Shown: positions 39,592 to 47,406 of the stretch, piece after piece
How positions within the stretch are numbered: position 1 is the stretch's first letter
Layout: each line of letters starts with the position of its first letter
NCBI RefSeq assembly: GCF_904848665.1
Contig: NZ_CAJHCQ010000010.1
Span: 1 to 64,000, forward strand
Origin: Paraburkholderia hiiakae
GTDB taxonomy: Bacteria > Pseudomonadota > Gammaproteobacteria > Burkholderiales > Burkholderiaceae
Direction of reading: 5' to 3'
DNA: 64,000 nucleotides
Program-made: the position numbers and the translations under genes
Notes under the pieces: generated by a model
What the model saw: the letters and a program-made list of their open reading frames with translations, nothing else
Databases searched by the model: none
Told to the model about the DNA's origin: nothing

Positions 39592-40427
39592 TATTTCCCG
39601 CCCTTCGCGTAGTTCGCGTGCCACGACAGGAAGCGTGCTTCGAGCGAACGCACGAGGGCGTCAGCGGCGACGCCGATAATCGCGTAAATAATCATGGTCA
39701 GCAGGATGACGTTGGTCTGCAGGAATTCGCGGGCATCCATCGCGAGAAAGCCGATGCCTTTGGTCGTCGCGAGCGTTTCGGCGATCACGAGCGCGAGCCA
39801 TGCGTGCGCAAGCGCGTAACGCACGCCTGTGAGGATCGCGGGCATCGCGCCGGGCAGAATGATCCGTCGCACGACTGCCGGCCATTTCATTCCGATCACG
39901 CGGGCGAGCTCCATCAGTTTGGGATCGATCTGACGAATGCCGAGCATCGTGTTGATGTAGATGGGAAAGAGGACCGCGAGCGCGACGAGAAAAATCTTCG
40001 CGACTTCACCCACGCCGAACCACACGATGACGAGCGGCAGCATCGCGAGAAAGGGTATCGCGCGCACCATCTGGATCGACCGGTCGATGAGCGCCTGGGC
40101 GAGCCGGGAAAAACCGACCAGTACGCCGAGAGCGAGCCCGATGGCGCCGCCGATCAGAAAGCCGGCCACGACACGCAGCAGCGAGACGCCAAGGTGAACG
40201 AACAGGTCACCGTTGCGGGCAAGATTCCACGCCGTTACGGCGACGCTGCTTGGCGCGGGGAGGACTTGTGCCGTGATCCATTGCGCGCGCGCCGCAATCT
40301 CCCAGAGAACGACGATGAGCACGGGGACCGCCCAGGAGAGCGAGTCGTAAAAGCGGTCCTTCGAGAGCCACGAACCTGCTCGCGACGACAGAACATGGCT
40401 GTTTGAAGAAGTGGCTACGTCAGCCAT
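39591..40427 (-). CDS. ssuC: Sulfonate ABC transporter, permease subunit
   Basis: A 278-residue inner-membrane permease of the binding-protein-dependent transport family. Six hydrophobic helices are visible, starting SWAVPVLIVVLWEIAARAQW. The EAA loop that contacts the ATPase is ARVIGMKWPAVVRRIILPGA, continuing MPAILTGVRYALAHAWLALV. It belongs to the SsuC/TauC subfamily by neighbourhood and by segments such as RAIPFLAMLPLVIVWFGVGE. The start at 40427 (MADVATSS) has AAGGAA upstream. The stop overlaps the ATPase start. Its 5' end lies inside the tail of a decayed binding-protein gene, which suggests that this gene inherited a promoter or operon position from an older sulfonate locus. Confidence 0.9.
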   Translation of the reverse strand: MADVATSSNSHVLSSRAGSWLSKDRFYDSLSWAVPVLIVVLWEIAARAQWITAQVLPAPSSVAVTAWNLARNGDLFVHLGVSLLRVVAGFLIGGAIGLALGVLVGFSRLAQALIDRSIQMVRAIPFLAMLPLVIVWFGVGEVAKIFLVALAVLFPIYINTMLGIRQIDPKLMELARVIGMKWPAVVRRIILPGAMPAILTGVRYALAHAWLALVIAETLATTKGIGFLAMDAREFLQTNVILLTMIIYAIIGVAADALVRSLEARFLSWHANYAKGGK

Positions 40428-40680
40428 GTCGGTTCCTTGGTAAGTCGAGCCGAGGCCATTGGGAAATGCCCGCGTTGAACGCCCTCGCCCAGCGGCTGCG
40501 CGACGGGGAAATTGAACCATTCGATCGGGTAGGGCACGTCCTTCAACTGCCCCGACGCTTCGAGAATGCCGCACGTCTGGCGTTGCTGATCGCCGACCTT
40601 GAGCGTGGCGGAAAATGCCGCAACCGGCAGCATTGCAGCAATCGCGACGAGATAGCGGACATCAGCACGGCGAATGACAT
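40415..40680 (-). pseudogene. Remnant of a second sulfonate-binding protein
   Basis: The minus-strand frame reads IRRADVRYLVAIAAMLPVAA, FSATLKVGDQQRQTCGILEA, SGQLKDVPYPIEWFNFPVAQ, PLGEGVQRGHFPM, then noise to a stop at 40415. This is the signal peptide and first 45 mature residues of an SsuA-like binding protein (compare the usual LEASGQLKDVPY-IEW-FPAAQPLLEAL). An ATG at 40678-40680 is one base out of frame, and the rest of the gene is missing. The gene is therefore doubly broken: a frameshift near the start and a deletion that fuses it to the start of ssuC. Confidence 0.65.
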
Positions 40681-40844
40681 ATTCCCCGGATAATGCGAAT
40701 GACGAGCAGACACGATACGGAGCGCGTCCCTATAAGGCAAACGCATTGTTCTTCTATGGAAAGCTGGCGCAGAGCTTTGCGCGAAGTTTCAAGTCGGCGA
40801 AACTGACGCGCGCGGCCTTAAGGCGACGGCGGATCAGGATGTCG

Positions 40845-41501
40845 TCAGTGCTTGTGATCGAAGCGGCGAGTGAAAAATTCGCCGGCCAGCTGGATAACCG
40901 AGACGAGCGCGACCAGTATGAAGATCACGACGACCATCACCTGGGTTTCGTAGCGCTCGTAGCCGTAGCGAATCGCCATGTCGCCCAGGCCGCCGCCGCC
41001 AACGGCGCCAGCCATCGCCGACATGTCGATCATCGCGATTGCGGTTACCGTGACGCCGCCGAGAATGCCGGGCAGCGCTTCGGGCAACAGCACGTGGCGC
41101 ACGATCTGCAGGCGTTTGCAGCCCATCGCGCGCGCGGCCTCGATCAGCCCCGGCTCTACACCGCCGAGATTGACCTGGACGATGCGCGCGAAGAACGGAA
41201 TCAGGTTCGCGCTCAACGGTACGACGGCCGCCCACGCGCCCAGCGTCGTACCGACGATGAAACGCGTGACGGGCAGCAGCGCGACCAGCAGGATGATGAA
41301 GGGGATCGCGCGAAACATGTTGATCGCCGTCGAGAGCGTTTTGTGCAGTAAGGGCCGCGGATAGAGCCCGCCTGGCGCGCTCAGCGTGAGCACGATCGCG
41401 AGCAACATGCCAGCGACGATCGCGATCAGCATGGACGCGCCCACCATTAGCAGGGTCTGGAGCAGGGCCTGGACGTAGCGGTCAGCCAGGGTCGGCGACA
41501 T
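40845..41501 (-). CDS. metI: Methionine-type ABC transporter permease
   Basis: A 218-residue MetI-family permease with five hydrophobic helices (ALLQTLLMVGASMLIAIVAG, LSTAINMFRAIPFIILLVAL, and the C-terminal VMVVVIFILVALVSVIQLAG). The conserved cytoplasmic loop is EAARAMGCKRLQIVRHVLLP, which contacts the ATPase MetN. The start is at 41501 behind AAAGG. It directly follows the MetQ-like binding-protein gene (42 nt). No MetN ATPase gene is adjacent, which is unusual for this system. The ATPase may be encoded elsewhere or another ATPase may serve it. The location beside sulfonate genes suggests import of methionine, its oxides or another sulfur compound. Confidence 0.88.
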   Translation of the reverse strand: MSPTLADRYVQALLQTLLMVGASMLIAIVAGMLLAIVLTLSAPGGLYPRPLLHKTLSTAINMFRAIPFIILLVALLPVTRFIVGTTLGAWAAVVPLSANLIPFFARIVQVNLGGVEPGLIEAARAMGCKRLQIVRHVLLPEALPGILGGVTVTAIAMIDMSAMAGAVGGGGLGDMAIRYGYERYETQVMVVVIFILVALVSVIQLAGEFFTRRFDHKH

Positions 41502-41543
41502 AACCTTTCACCTCGCGGGTAATATGTGCAGGCATGCTAACGA

Positions 41544-42359
41544 TCAGAATGCGGGAATCACAGAACCGTTGAAGTGCGTCTGGATATAGTGCCTGACCTC
41601 CTCGGACTGGTACGCTTTGACGAGCTTCGGCACCCACGGTGCGTTGCGGTCCTGCTCGCGCACCGCGATGATGTTCACGTAAGGGTTGTGCTCCTTGCGC
41701 TCGACAGCAATGCCGTCGCGCGTGGCGTAGAGTCCCGCCTCGGACGCCACGTTATTGACGATGGCCGCGGCGTCGACGTCGGGCAGTGAACGCGCCTGGA
41801 CGAGCGGGTCGGCCTCGACGAAATTCAGCTTGCGTGGATTGGAGCGCACGTCCTGTAGCGAAACCGTGCCAGTGTAGGGATCGACGCCGTCGCGCAACGT
41901 AATCAGTTTGTGATCGCGCAGGATCACGAGTGCCCGGGTCTGATTGCTCGGGTCGGCAGGAATGCTGACCGTTGCACCGACAGGCAACGCTTCGAGCGAC
42001 TTGTACTTTTTCGAGTAGAAGCCAATGGGCGAGATATACGTGTCGCCTACTGCCACGAGCTTATAGCCGCGCGATTTGACCTGATCGCGCAGATACGGAA
42101 TGTGCTGGAAGGAATTGGCGTTCAGATCGCCATTGTTCAGCGCCTCATTCGGGCTCGCGGTGCCGCTGATCACGATTGCCTCAACGTCGAGTCCGTCCTT
42201 CTTCGCTACCTGCGTGACGACTTCCCAGATCTGCTCATCGACGCCGCCGGCCACGCCCACCTTGAGCGGCGTCGGCGCGCCGGCGGCGAACGCGGGGCCG
42301 CTGGCAAACGGCAGTACGAGCGCGAGGGCAGTGAAAATGCGCAGGGTTCGTCGAATCAT
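41544..42359 (-). CDS. metQ: MetQ/NlpA-family substrate-binding protein
   Basis: A 271-residue binding protein of the NlpA/MetQ family. The signal peptide (MIRRTLRIFTALALVLPFAS, then GPAFA-AG) has no lipobox cysteine, so the protein is probably soluble in the periplasm instead of a lipoprotein as MetQ usually is. The mature part shows LKVGVAGGVDEQIWEVVTQV, GTASPNEALNNGDLNANSFQ, HIPYLRD, SIPADPSNQTRALVILRDHK, LITLRDGVDP and VNNVASEAGLYATRDGIAVE, in the conserved order of the family. It pairs with the following MetI-like permease. The ligand is probably L- or D-methionine or a related sulfur amino acid. The sulfur-scavenging neighbourhood fits, but the ligand is not certain. Confidence 0.88.
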   Translation of the reverse strand: MIRRTLRIFTALALVLPFASGPAFAAGAPTPLKVGVAGGVDEQIWEVVTQVAKKDGLDVEAIVISGTASPNEALNNGDLNANSFQHIPYLRDQVKSRGYKLVAVGDTYISPIGFYSKKYKSLEALPVGATVSIPADPSNQTRALVILRDHKLITLRDGVDPYTGTVSLQDVRSNPRKLNFVEADPLVQARSLPDVDAAAIVNNVASEAGLYATRDGIAVERKEHNPYVNIIAVREQDRNAPWVPKLVKAYQSEEVRHYIQTHFNGSVIPAF

Positions 42360-42478
42360 GAAGATGGCTCCGGAATGAAAGGATGGGCTGACATGCCGGG
42401 CAATTATAGGAATGTAGATCAGCGTCGCACTACGAATGGATTGTCGAATGCTAATGACACGGGCCCATGCCGTGCGGC

Positions 42479-44368
42479 TCAGACGACGACCTGATCGCCA
42501 CGAGCGGCGAGCGACGGTCGCGGCAGCGGGCCGCCTTCGGCGAGCACACGCGTGATGCTCCCGGCATCGAGCGGTTGACTGAAACGGAATCCTTGCGCTT
42601 CCACGCAACCGAGAGCGAGCAGGAACTCCTGCTGCGCGAGCGTCTCCACGCCTTCGGCGATGACGGACAAACCGAGCGCCTGCGCAAGCGTGACGATTGC
42701 CTTCACGATTGCACCGGTGTCCGTTTCCCCGACGCCTTGCACGAACATGCGGTCGATCTTGATTCGGTCAACCGGCAGCGTGCGTAACTGACTGAGGCTT
42801 GAATAGCCCATGCCGAAATCGTCGATCGCAACACCGATACCGGCGCAGCGAAATTCGTGAAGCCGGCGTACGGCGAGCTCCGGTTGCTTCATCAACGCAG
42901 TCTCGGTGACCTCGAGTTCGAGTTTCGTCGGGTCGACGCCCGTCTCCTGCAAAATGGTCTGAAACGTCTCGACAATATTCGCGCGTTGCAACTGAAGCGG
43001 CGACACATTGACCGATATGCGCACGGGCGCAATACCCATTTGCCTCCAAAGGGCCGATTGTCGGCAAGCCTCATGCAGCACCCACTCGCCGAGCATCGCG
43101 ACAAATCCCGACGATTCCGCAATCGCGACGAACTCGGCCGGAGCGATCTCGCCGTATATCTCATCGTGCCAACGCACAAGTGCTTCGACGCCAAGCACCC
43201 GGCCGTTACGCATGTCGACCTGGGGCTGGTAGTGCACGCGCAGCGCGCCTGCTTCGATCGCCCTTCTGAGGCGGGCTGAAAGGACAAGCTTCGCGTCGGC
43301 ATCCTCGCGCATTTCAGGCCGATAGCGTTCCCAGCAATTGCGGCCACGACTCTTGGCCGCGTACATCGCCATGTCCGCGCACGAGATCAGCGTTTCCACA
43401 TTGCCTCCATCCGCTGGAGACACGCTGATTCCCGCGCTCGCGCTCACGACGATCTCATTGCCTCCGACGAGCGCTGGCTTCGCGATCGCCGCGAGCATGG
43501 CATCGGGAAGATCGAAGGGCGCTGCGTCGTCTCGCCCGCGCGGAGTCACGACGATGAACTCGTCGCCGCCATAGCGACCAAGAATATCGCCCGGACCGGT
43601 GCAGGCCCGCAGACGCGCGGCCACCTCGACGAGCAACAGGTCGCCGATGCTGTGCCCGAGCGCATCGTTGACAGTCTTGAACGTGTCCAGATCGAGGAAG
43701 ACGACATAGACGGATCCACCATGCCGGTCTGAGTCACTGAGGAGTGCCTGTAATCGTGCGCTGACCGCCGTACGATTCGCGAGCCCGGTCAGGCTGTCGC
43801 ACTCGCTGAGTTCGCGCAAACGGCGTGAGCGATCGAGAAGCCTCACTGATACGTCATGGGTCGTTTTCGCGAAAAGGAGTGGATAAATGAAAATGATGGG
43901 CAGCCACAACGGCGCGATCCGACTATCCAGTGAAGTTGTCGAGAATCCAAAGATTGCCGCCCCCGCAATAAGACCTGCCGCACTCACGCCCACCCCGGCG
44001 GCGAAGATCGGCCAACCACCCACCGCCATGTTATCGAGCGCGAACATCAACAGGATCACGACGGACGCGACGGGTTCGAAATGAACGGCGGCGGTCAGCC
44101 AGCCGCCGAACGCCGAATCGAAGAGCATGTTCCAGCGCTCTTTGCGGGGCGCATCGTCAATGGCATGGCGTACACGCCACCAGGCGACATGCGGCCAGGC
44201 GAGGCAGATGGCGAGAACGCCGACGAAGAGCAACGCCGACCCATGTCGCGCGTGCAGCAAGGACAGCACGGGTATGGAGCCGATCGCATAGCCGAGGACC
44301 CTGAGGACGTAAATGCGCCGCAAAAAACCGGCGGTCCAGAACTTGTCGCCCGTGGCGGACGTGAGCAC
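42479..44368 (-). CDS. Membrane GGDEF-EAL cyclic-di-GMP protein
   Basis: A 629-residue inner-membrane protein. Residues 1-180 contain several hydrophobic helices (VLRVLGYAIGSIPVLSLLHA, ALLFVGVLAICLAWPHVAWW, VASVVILLMFALDNMAVGGW, LWLPIIFIYPLLFAK), forming a MASE-like sensor. A GGDEF domain follows with an intact RYGGDEFIVV motif but no RxxD inhibitory site 5 residues upstream (the region reads CTGPGDILG). The EAL domain keeps the EAL residues (GVEALVRWHDE), the loop-6 DDFGMGYSSLSQL and EGVET. Both synthesis and hydrolysis of c-di-GMP are therefore possible. The GTG at 44366-44368 is chosen because GGGGGAG lies 6 nt upstream; an in-frame TTG 18 nt earlier overlaps that ribosome site. No operon partner. 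Confidence 0.9.
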   Translation of the reverse strand: MLTSATGDKFWTAGFLRRIYVLRVLGYAIGSIPVLSLLHARHGSALLFVGVLAICLAWPHVAWWRVRHAIDDAPRKERWNMLFDSAFGGWLTAAVHFEPVASVVILLMFALDNMAVGGWPIFAAGVGVSAAGLIAGAAIFGFSTTSLDSRIAPLWLPIIFIYPLLFAKTTHDVSVRLLDRSRRLRELSECDSLTGLANRTAVSARLQALLSDSDRHGGSVYVVFLDLDTFKTVNDALGHSIGDLLLVEVAARLRACTGPGDILGRYGGDEFIVVTPRGRDDAAPFDLPDAMLAAIAKPALVGGNEIVVSASAGISVSPADGGNVETLISCADMAMYAAKSRGRNCWERYRPEMREDADAKLVLSARLRRAIEAGALRVHYQPQVDMRNGRVLGVEALVRWHDEIYGEIAPAEFVAIAESSGFVAMLGEWVLHEACRQSALWRQMGIAPVRISVNVSPLQLQRANIVETFQTILQETGVDPTKLELEVTETALMKQPELAVRRLHEFRCAGIGVAIDDFGMGYSSLSQLRTLPVDRIKIDRMFVQGVGETDTGAIVKAIVTLAQALGLSVIAEGVETLAQQEFLLALGCVEAQGFRFSQPLDAGSITRVLAEGGPLPRPSLAARGDQVVV

Positions 44369-44492
44369 GAGGTCTCCCCCGATCAAATCGTACGATTTAA
44401 CGAGAGTAGACCAGATCGGCTAATCGCGCGAGCCCCTTCGAGCCTGTGGATAAGGGATCAGAGCCTGGCAGGTGCGATGGCAGCGAACGCGA

Positions 44493-45911
44493 CTACGAAA
44501 GGGGCAGGTTGTGCCTCGGCTGCGTCAGCATCGTTGGCTTGAGTATGTCTTCGAGTTGGGTCCGGGTGAGCAGTCCTCTCTCGATGACGATCTCCGCGAC
44601 GCTTCTTCCCGATACGAGCGCTTCCTGCGCCACCTGGGTTGCATTCGTATAGCCGATATACGGGTTCAGCGCAGTCACGATGCCGATTGAATTTTCAACG
44701 AGCGAGCGAAGCCGATCGCGATTGGCCGTGATCCCGTCGACACACTTCGACGCGAGCGTGAGGCATCCCGCACGCAGGTGCGCGACGCTCTTGAACAGGC
44801 TGTGCGCAATGATCGGCTCGAACGCGTTCAACTGCAATTGGCCGGCCTCCGCAGCGAAGCTTACCGTTACGTCATTGCCGATGACTTCGAAAGCGATCTG
44901 GTTCACGACCTCAGGAATGACCGGGTTGACCTTGCCTGGCATGATACTGGAGCCCGCCTGAACCGGCGGCAGATTGATTTCGCCAAGACCCGCGCGCGGG
45001 CCGCTCGAAAGCAGGCGAAGGTCGTTGCAAGTCTTCGAGAGCTTGACGGCCACGCGCTTGAGGACCCCCGACAGTTGCACGAACGAGCCGACGTCCTGCG
45101 TCGCTTCCACGAGATTGGGCGACGTCGTCACAGGGATGCCCGTGACGCTGGCCAAATGGCGGCAGACGAGCGGCGCGTAGTCGGGCGACGTGTTGATGCC
45201 GGTACCGATTGCTGTGGCGCCCAGGTTGATTTCGCAAATCAGTTTCGACGCTTCCCTGAGGCGTTCCTGATCCTCGTCGAGCATGACGGCGAAGGTGCTG
45301 AACTCCTGTCCTAAGGTCATGGGGACGGCGTCCTGCAGCTGTGTTCGTCCCATCTTCAGATCGTCGCGAAACTCCTGCGCCTTTCGCTCGAACGCTACGC
45401 GCAAGACACCCATCGCATCGACCAGTTGCGCGATGCCCATATAGGTGGCGATTTTCAACGCAGTCGGATAAACGTCATTGGTGCTTTGACCGAGATTCAC
45501 ATCTTCGTTCGGGTGCAGCACCGCATAGTCCCCGCGTTCGTGGCCAAGATGTTCGAGCGCGAGATTTGCGATCACTTCGTTCGCGTTCATATTGGTCGAC
45601 GTGCCGGCGCCGCCTTGAATCACATCGACGACGAACTGGTCGTGGGCGATCCCATTGCGGATCTGCTGGCACGCGTGAACGATGGCCTTCATCTTGTGCT
45701 CGGGGAGCAGTCGCAACTCGTAGTTCGCCAGCGCCGCGGCCTCTTTCACATACGCCAGGGCGTTGATCAGGTTCGGATAGGTCGAAATCGGAATACCGGT
45801 AATCGGGAAATTGGCGAGCGCGCGAAGCGTATGGACTCCGTAATAAGCTTCGATGGGCACGGCGAGGTCGCCGAGAAGGTCGTGTTCGATACGTTCAGAA
45901 CGGTTCGACAT
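44493..45911 (-). CDS. aspA: Aspartate ammonia-lyase
   Basis: A 472-residue member of the fumarase/aspartase superfamily, converting L-aspartate to fumarate and ammonia as a cytoplasmic tetramer. The signature loop with the catalytic Ser is GSSIMPGKVNPVIPE, and the other conserved blocks are GGAGTSTNMNANEVIANLAL and HPNEDVNLGQSTNDVYPTAL, plus GRTQLQDAVPMTLGQEF. The start at 45911 (MSNRSERIEHDLLGDLAVP) gives the standard N-terminus; longer frames add nothing conserved. Aspartase is preferred over class II fumarase because of the NMNANE and SSGPRAGLGEINLP sequences and the neighbourhood of asparaginase, Asp/Glu racemase and a dicarboxylate transporter. It lies 28 nt downstream of the racemase gene, in the same transcript. 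Confidence 0.92.
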   Translation of the reverse strand: MSNRSERIEHDLLGDLAVPIEAYYGVHTLRALANFPITGIPISTYPNLINALAYVKEAAALANYELRLLPEHKMKAIVHACQQIRNGIAHDQFVVDVIQGGAGTSTNMNANEVIANLALEHLGHERGDYAVLHPNEDVNLGQSTNDVYPTALKIATYMGIAQLVDAMGVLRVAFERKAQEFRDDLKMGRTQLQDAVPMTLGQEFSTFAVMLDEDQERLREASKLICEINLGATAIGTGINTSPDYAPLVCRHLASVTGIPVTTSPNLVEATQDVGSFVQLSGVLKRVAVKLSKTCNDLRLLSSGPRAGLGEINLPPVQAGSSIMPGKVNPVIPEVVNQIAFEVIGNDVTVSFAAEAGQLQLNAFEPIIAHSLFKSVAHLRAGCLTLASKCVDGITANRDRLRSLVENSIGIVTALNPYIGYTNATQVAQEALVSGRSVAEIVIERGLLTRTQLEDILKPTMLTQPRHNLPLS

Positions 45912-45939
45912 GTCTTTGCTCCGTGGGAGAGTGTGTGGA

Positions 45940-47406
45940 TCAACCGATGGCTGCGTCGACCGATAATGCATACGTGACGCAGCGTCGAGCGAGGACGTCC
46001 GTGGGATCGACCAGCCTGACGCGAGCACCACCCTTGCCCACGAATTCAGTCCCGGTCAAAAGGAGCGGGAGCTCGGTGCACCCAAGGACGACGACTTCAA
46101 CGCCATCGGCAATCAGTTCTTCCATGGCGGCCGCAATGTCTTCCTGACACTGCCCCGTCGTCAATCCCGCCTTGACGCCATGCTTTCCGTAGATGGCTTC
46201 CATCACGCGCGCCTGCAGCGCGGGGGAGGGGGCGACCTGACGAAGACCTTGCGATTCGAGCGCCTTTCGATAAACCCCGCTCGCAATCGTGCCCGATGTC
46301 GCCAGCACGCCAATATCACGAAGCGCCGGATAAGTATCGCGCAAATAGCCGACCGTGACGGTCAACATGTTCACAATCGGGATGTTGAGGTACGGCTGGA
46401 TGCGCTCGACAAATGCATGAGCGGTGTTGCACGGAATCGCGATCATGTCCGCACCGCCGTCTTCGAGCCGCTTGCACGTCGCATACAGCGAGACCGTTGG
46501 GTCCGCGCCGTCGCCAATCAGGTTCTCGGTGCGGTCGGGAATCTGCGGGTTTTGTTCGACCAGCAGCTTGATGTGATCCTGGTCGCGTGTGGCTGGCGTA
46601 TTTCGGACAATCTTCTGGAGAAAATCGACCGTTGCCGCGGGGCCGACCCCGCCCACGACGCCAACCTTGAAGGCGTGCGCCGGAGAACCATAACCGCCAG
46701 ATACGACGTACTGCGCATACGCCTGGTTGGCATCGACGAGCGGTACGCCCAGCGGGCCGATTTCGTCCGCAACCAGAGCGATTTCGGTCATGCCGGGCAC
46801 GATGACCTGTGCACCTTGCTCGATCAGATCCTGGCAAGCCTTGTGCAATAGCTCGACCGGACGGCCGCGCAGGTTCCCGCTCTTGATGCCATCCGATCCA
46901 TATACGGCCTGCGTAACCGGATCGAAGCGCTCGTGGCATCGGGGATGGATGACTTCGAACTCTGGGGCCGCAAAGTACCGTTCGAACAAGCGTTTCTCCC
47001 GCGTGTAGTCGGAGGCGAGTACGCCGATGCGGCTCACGCCGGGGAACTTGCGCCGAACATGGCTGCGAACCGCCTCGATCATGTCCACGATCTGCAAGCT
47101 CGTGTTCGCGCGCAACTCGTCGATAAAGGTGTGACTGAGGAAGCACGGCAGCACGACCGTCGTCACGCCGCGCTTTTCGAAGTCCCGGATCATCTCGAAG
47201 ATATACAGCTTGCGTTCCGTGGTAGCGGTGCTTCCGGAACCCGAGCTGGGAAATGGCGACTGCTGAAAGATGGCGTCGAAGTGCTCGGCATCGGTCGATG
47301 CGGGCGTCGCCTTCACCAGTTTGAAAAAAACGTCTGCGCTTGCGAGCGGTCCCAGGCCGCCGACAATGCCGAACTTGCGCTTGTGGCCGGCGACGTCGGA
47401 AGTCAT
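45940..47406 (-). CDS. Fused double-domain aspartate/glutamate racemase-like protein
   Basis: A 488-residue protein made of two Asp/Glu/hydantoin racemase domains in tandem. Domain 1 (about 10-235) starts KFGIVGGLGPLASADVFFKL. It has a cysteine at the first catalytic position (VVLPCFLSHTF) but glycine at the second (VIVPGMTEIAL). Domain 2 (about 245-480) starts FKVGVVGGVGPAATVDFLQK and has both catalytic cysteines (IAIPCNTAHAF and VVLGCTELPLL). Only the second half should therefore be a standard two-base racemase. The first may be regulatory, structural or catalyse a one-cysteine reaction. The ATG overlaps the stop of the upstream symporter gene (ATGA), and aspA follows 28 nt later. D-aspartate conversion for catabolism is the likely role. 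Single-domain racemases of this family are about 230 residues. Confidence 0.83.
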   Translation of the reverse strand: MTSDVAGHKRKFGIVGGLGPLASADVFFKLVKATPASTDAEHFDAIFQQSPFPSSGSGSTATTERKLYIFEMIRDFEKRGVTTVVLPCFLSHTFIDELRANTSLQIVDMIEAVRSHVRRKFPGVSRIGVLASDYTREKRLFERYFAAPEFEVIHPRCHERFDPVTQAVYGSDGIKSGNLRGRPVELLHKACQDLIEQGAQVIVPGMTEIALVADEIGPLGVPLVDANQAYAQYVVSGGYGSPAHAFKVGVVGGVGPAATVDFLQKIVRNTPATRDQDHIKLLVEQNPQIPDRTENLIGDGADPTVSLYATCKRLEDGGADMIAIPCNTAHAFVERIQPYLNIPIVNMLTVTVGYLRDTYPALRDIGVLATSGTIASGVYRKALESQGLRQVAPSPALQARVMEAIYGKHGVKAGLTTGQCQEDIAAAMEELIADGVEVVVLGCTELPLLLTGTEFVGKGGARVRLVDPTDVLARRCVTYALSVDAAIG

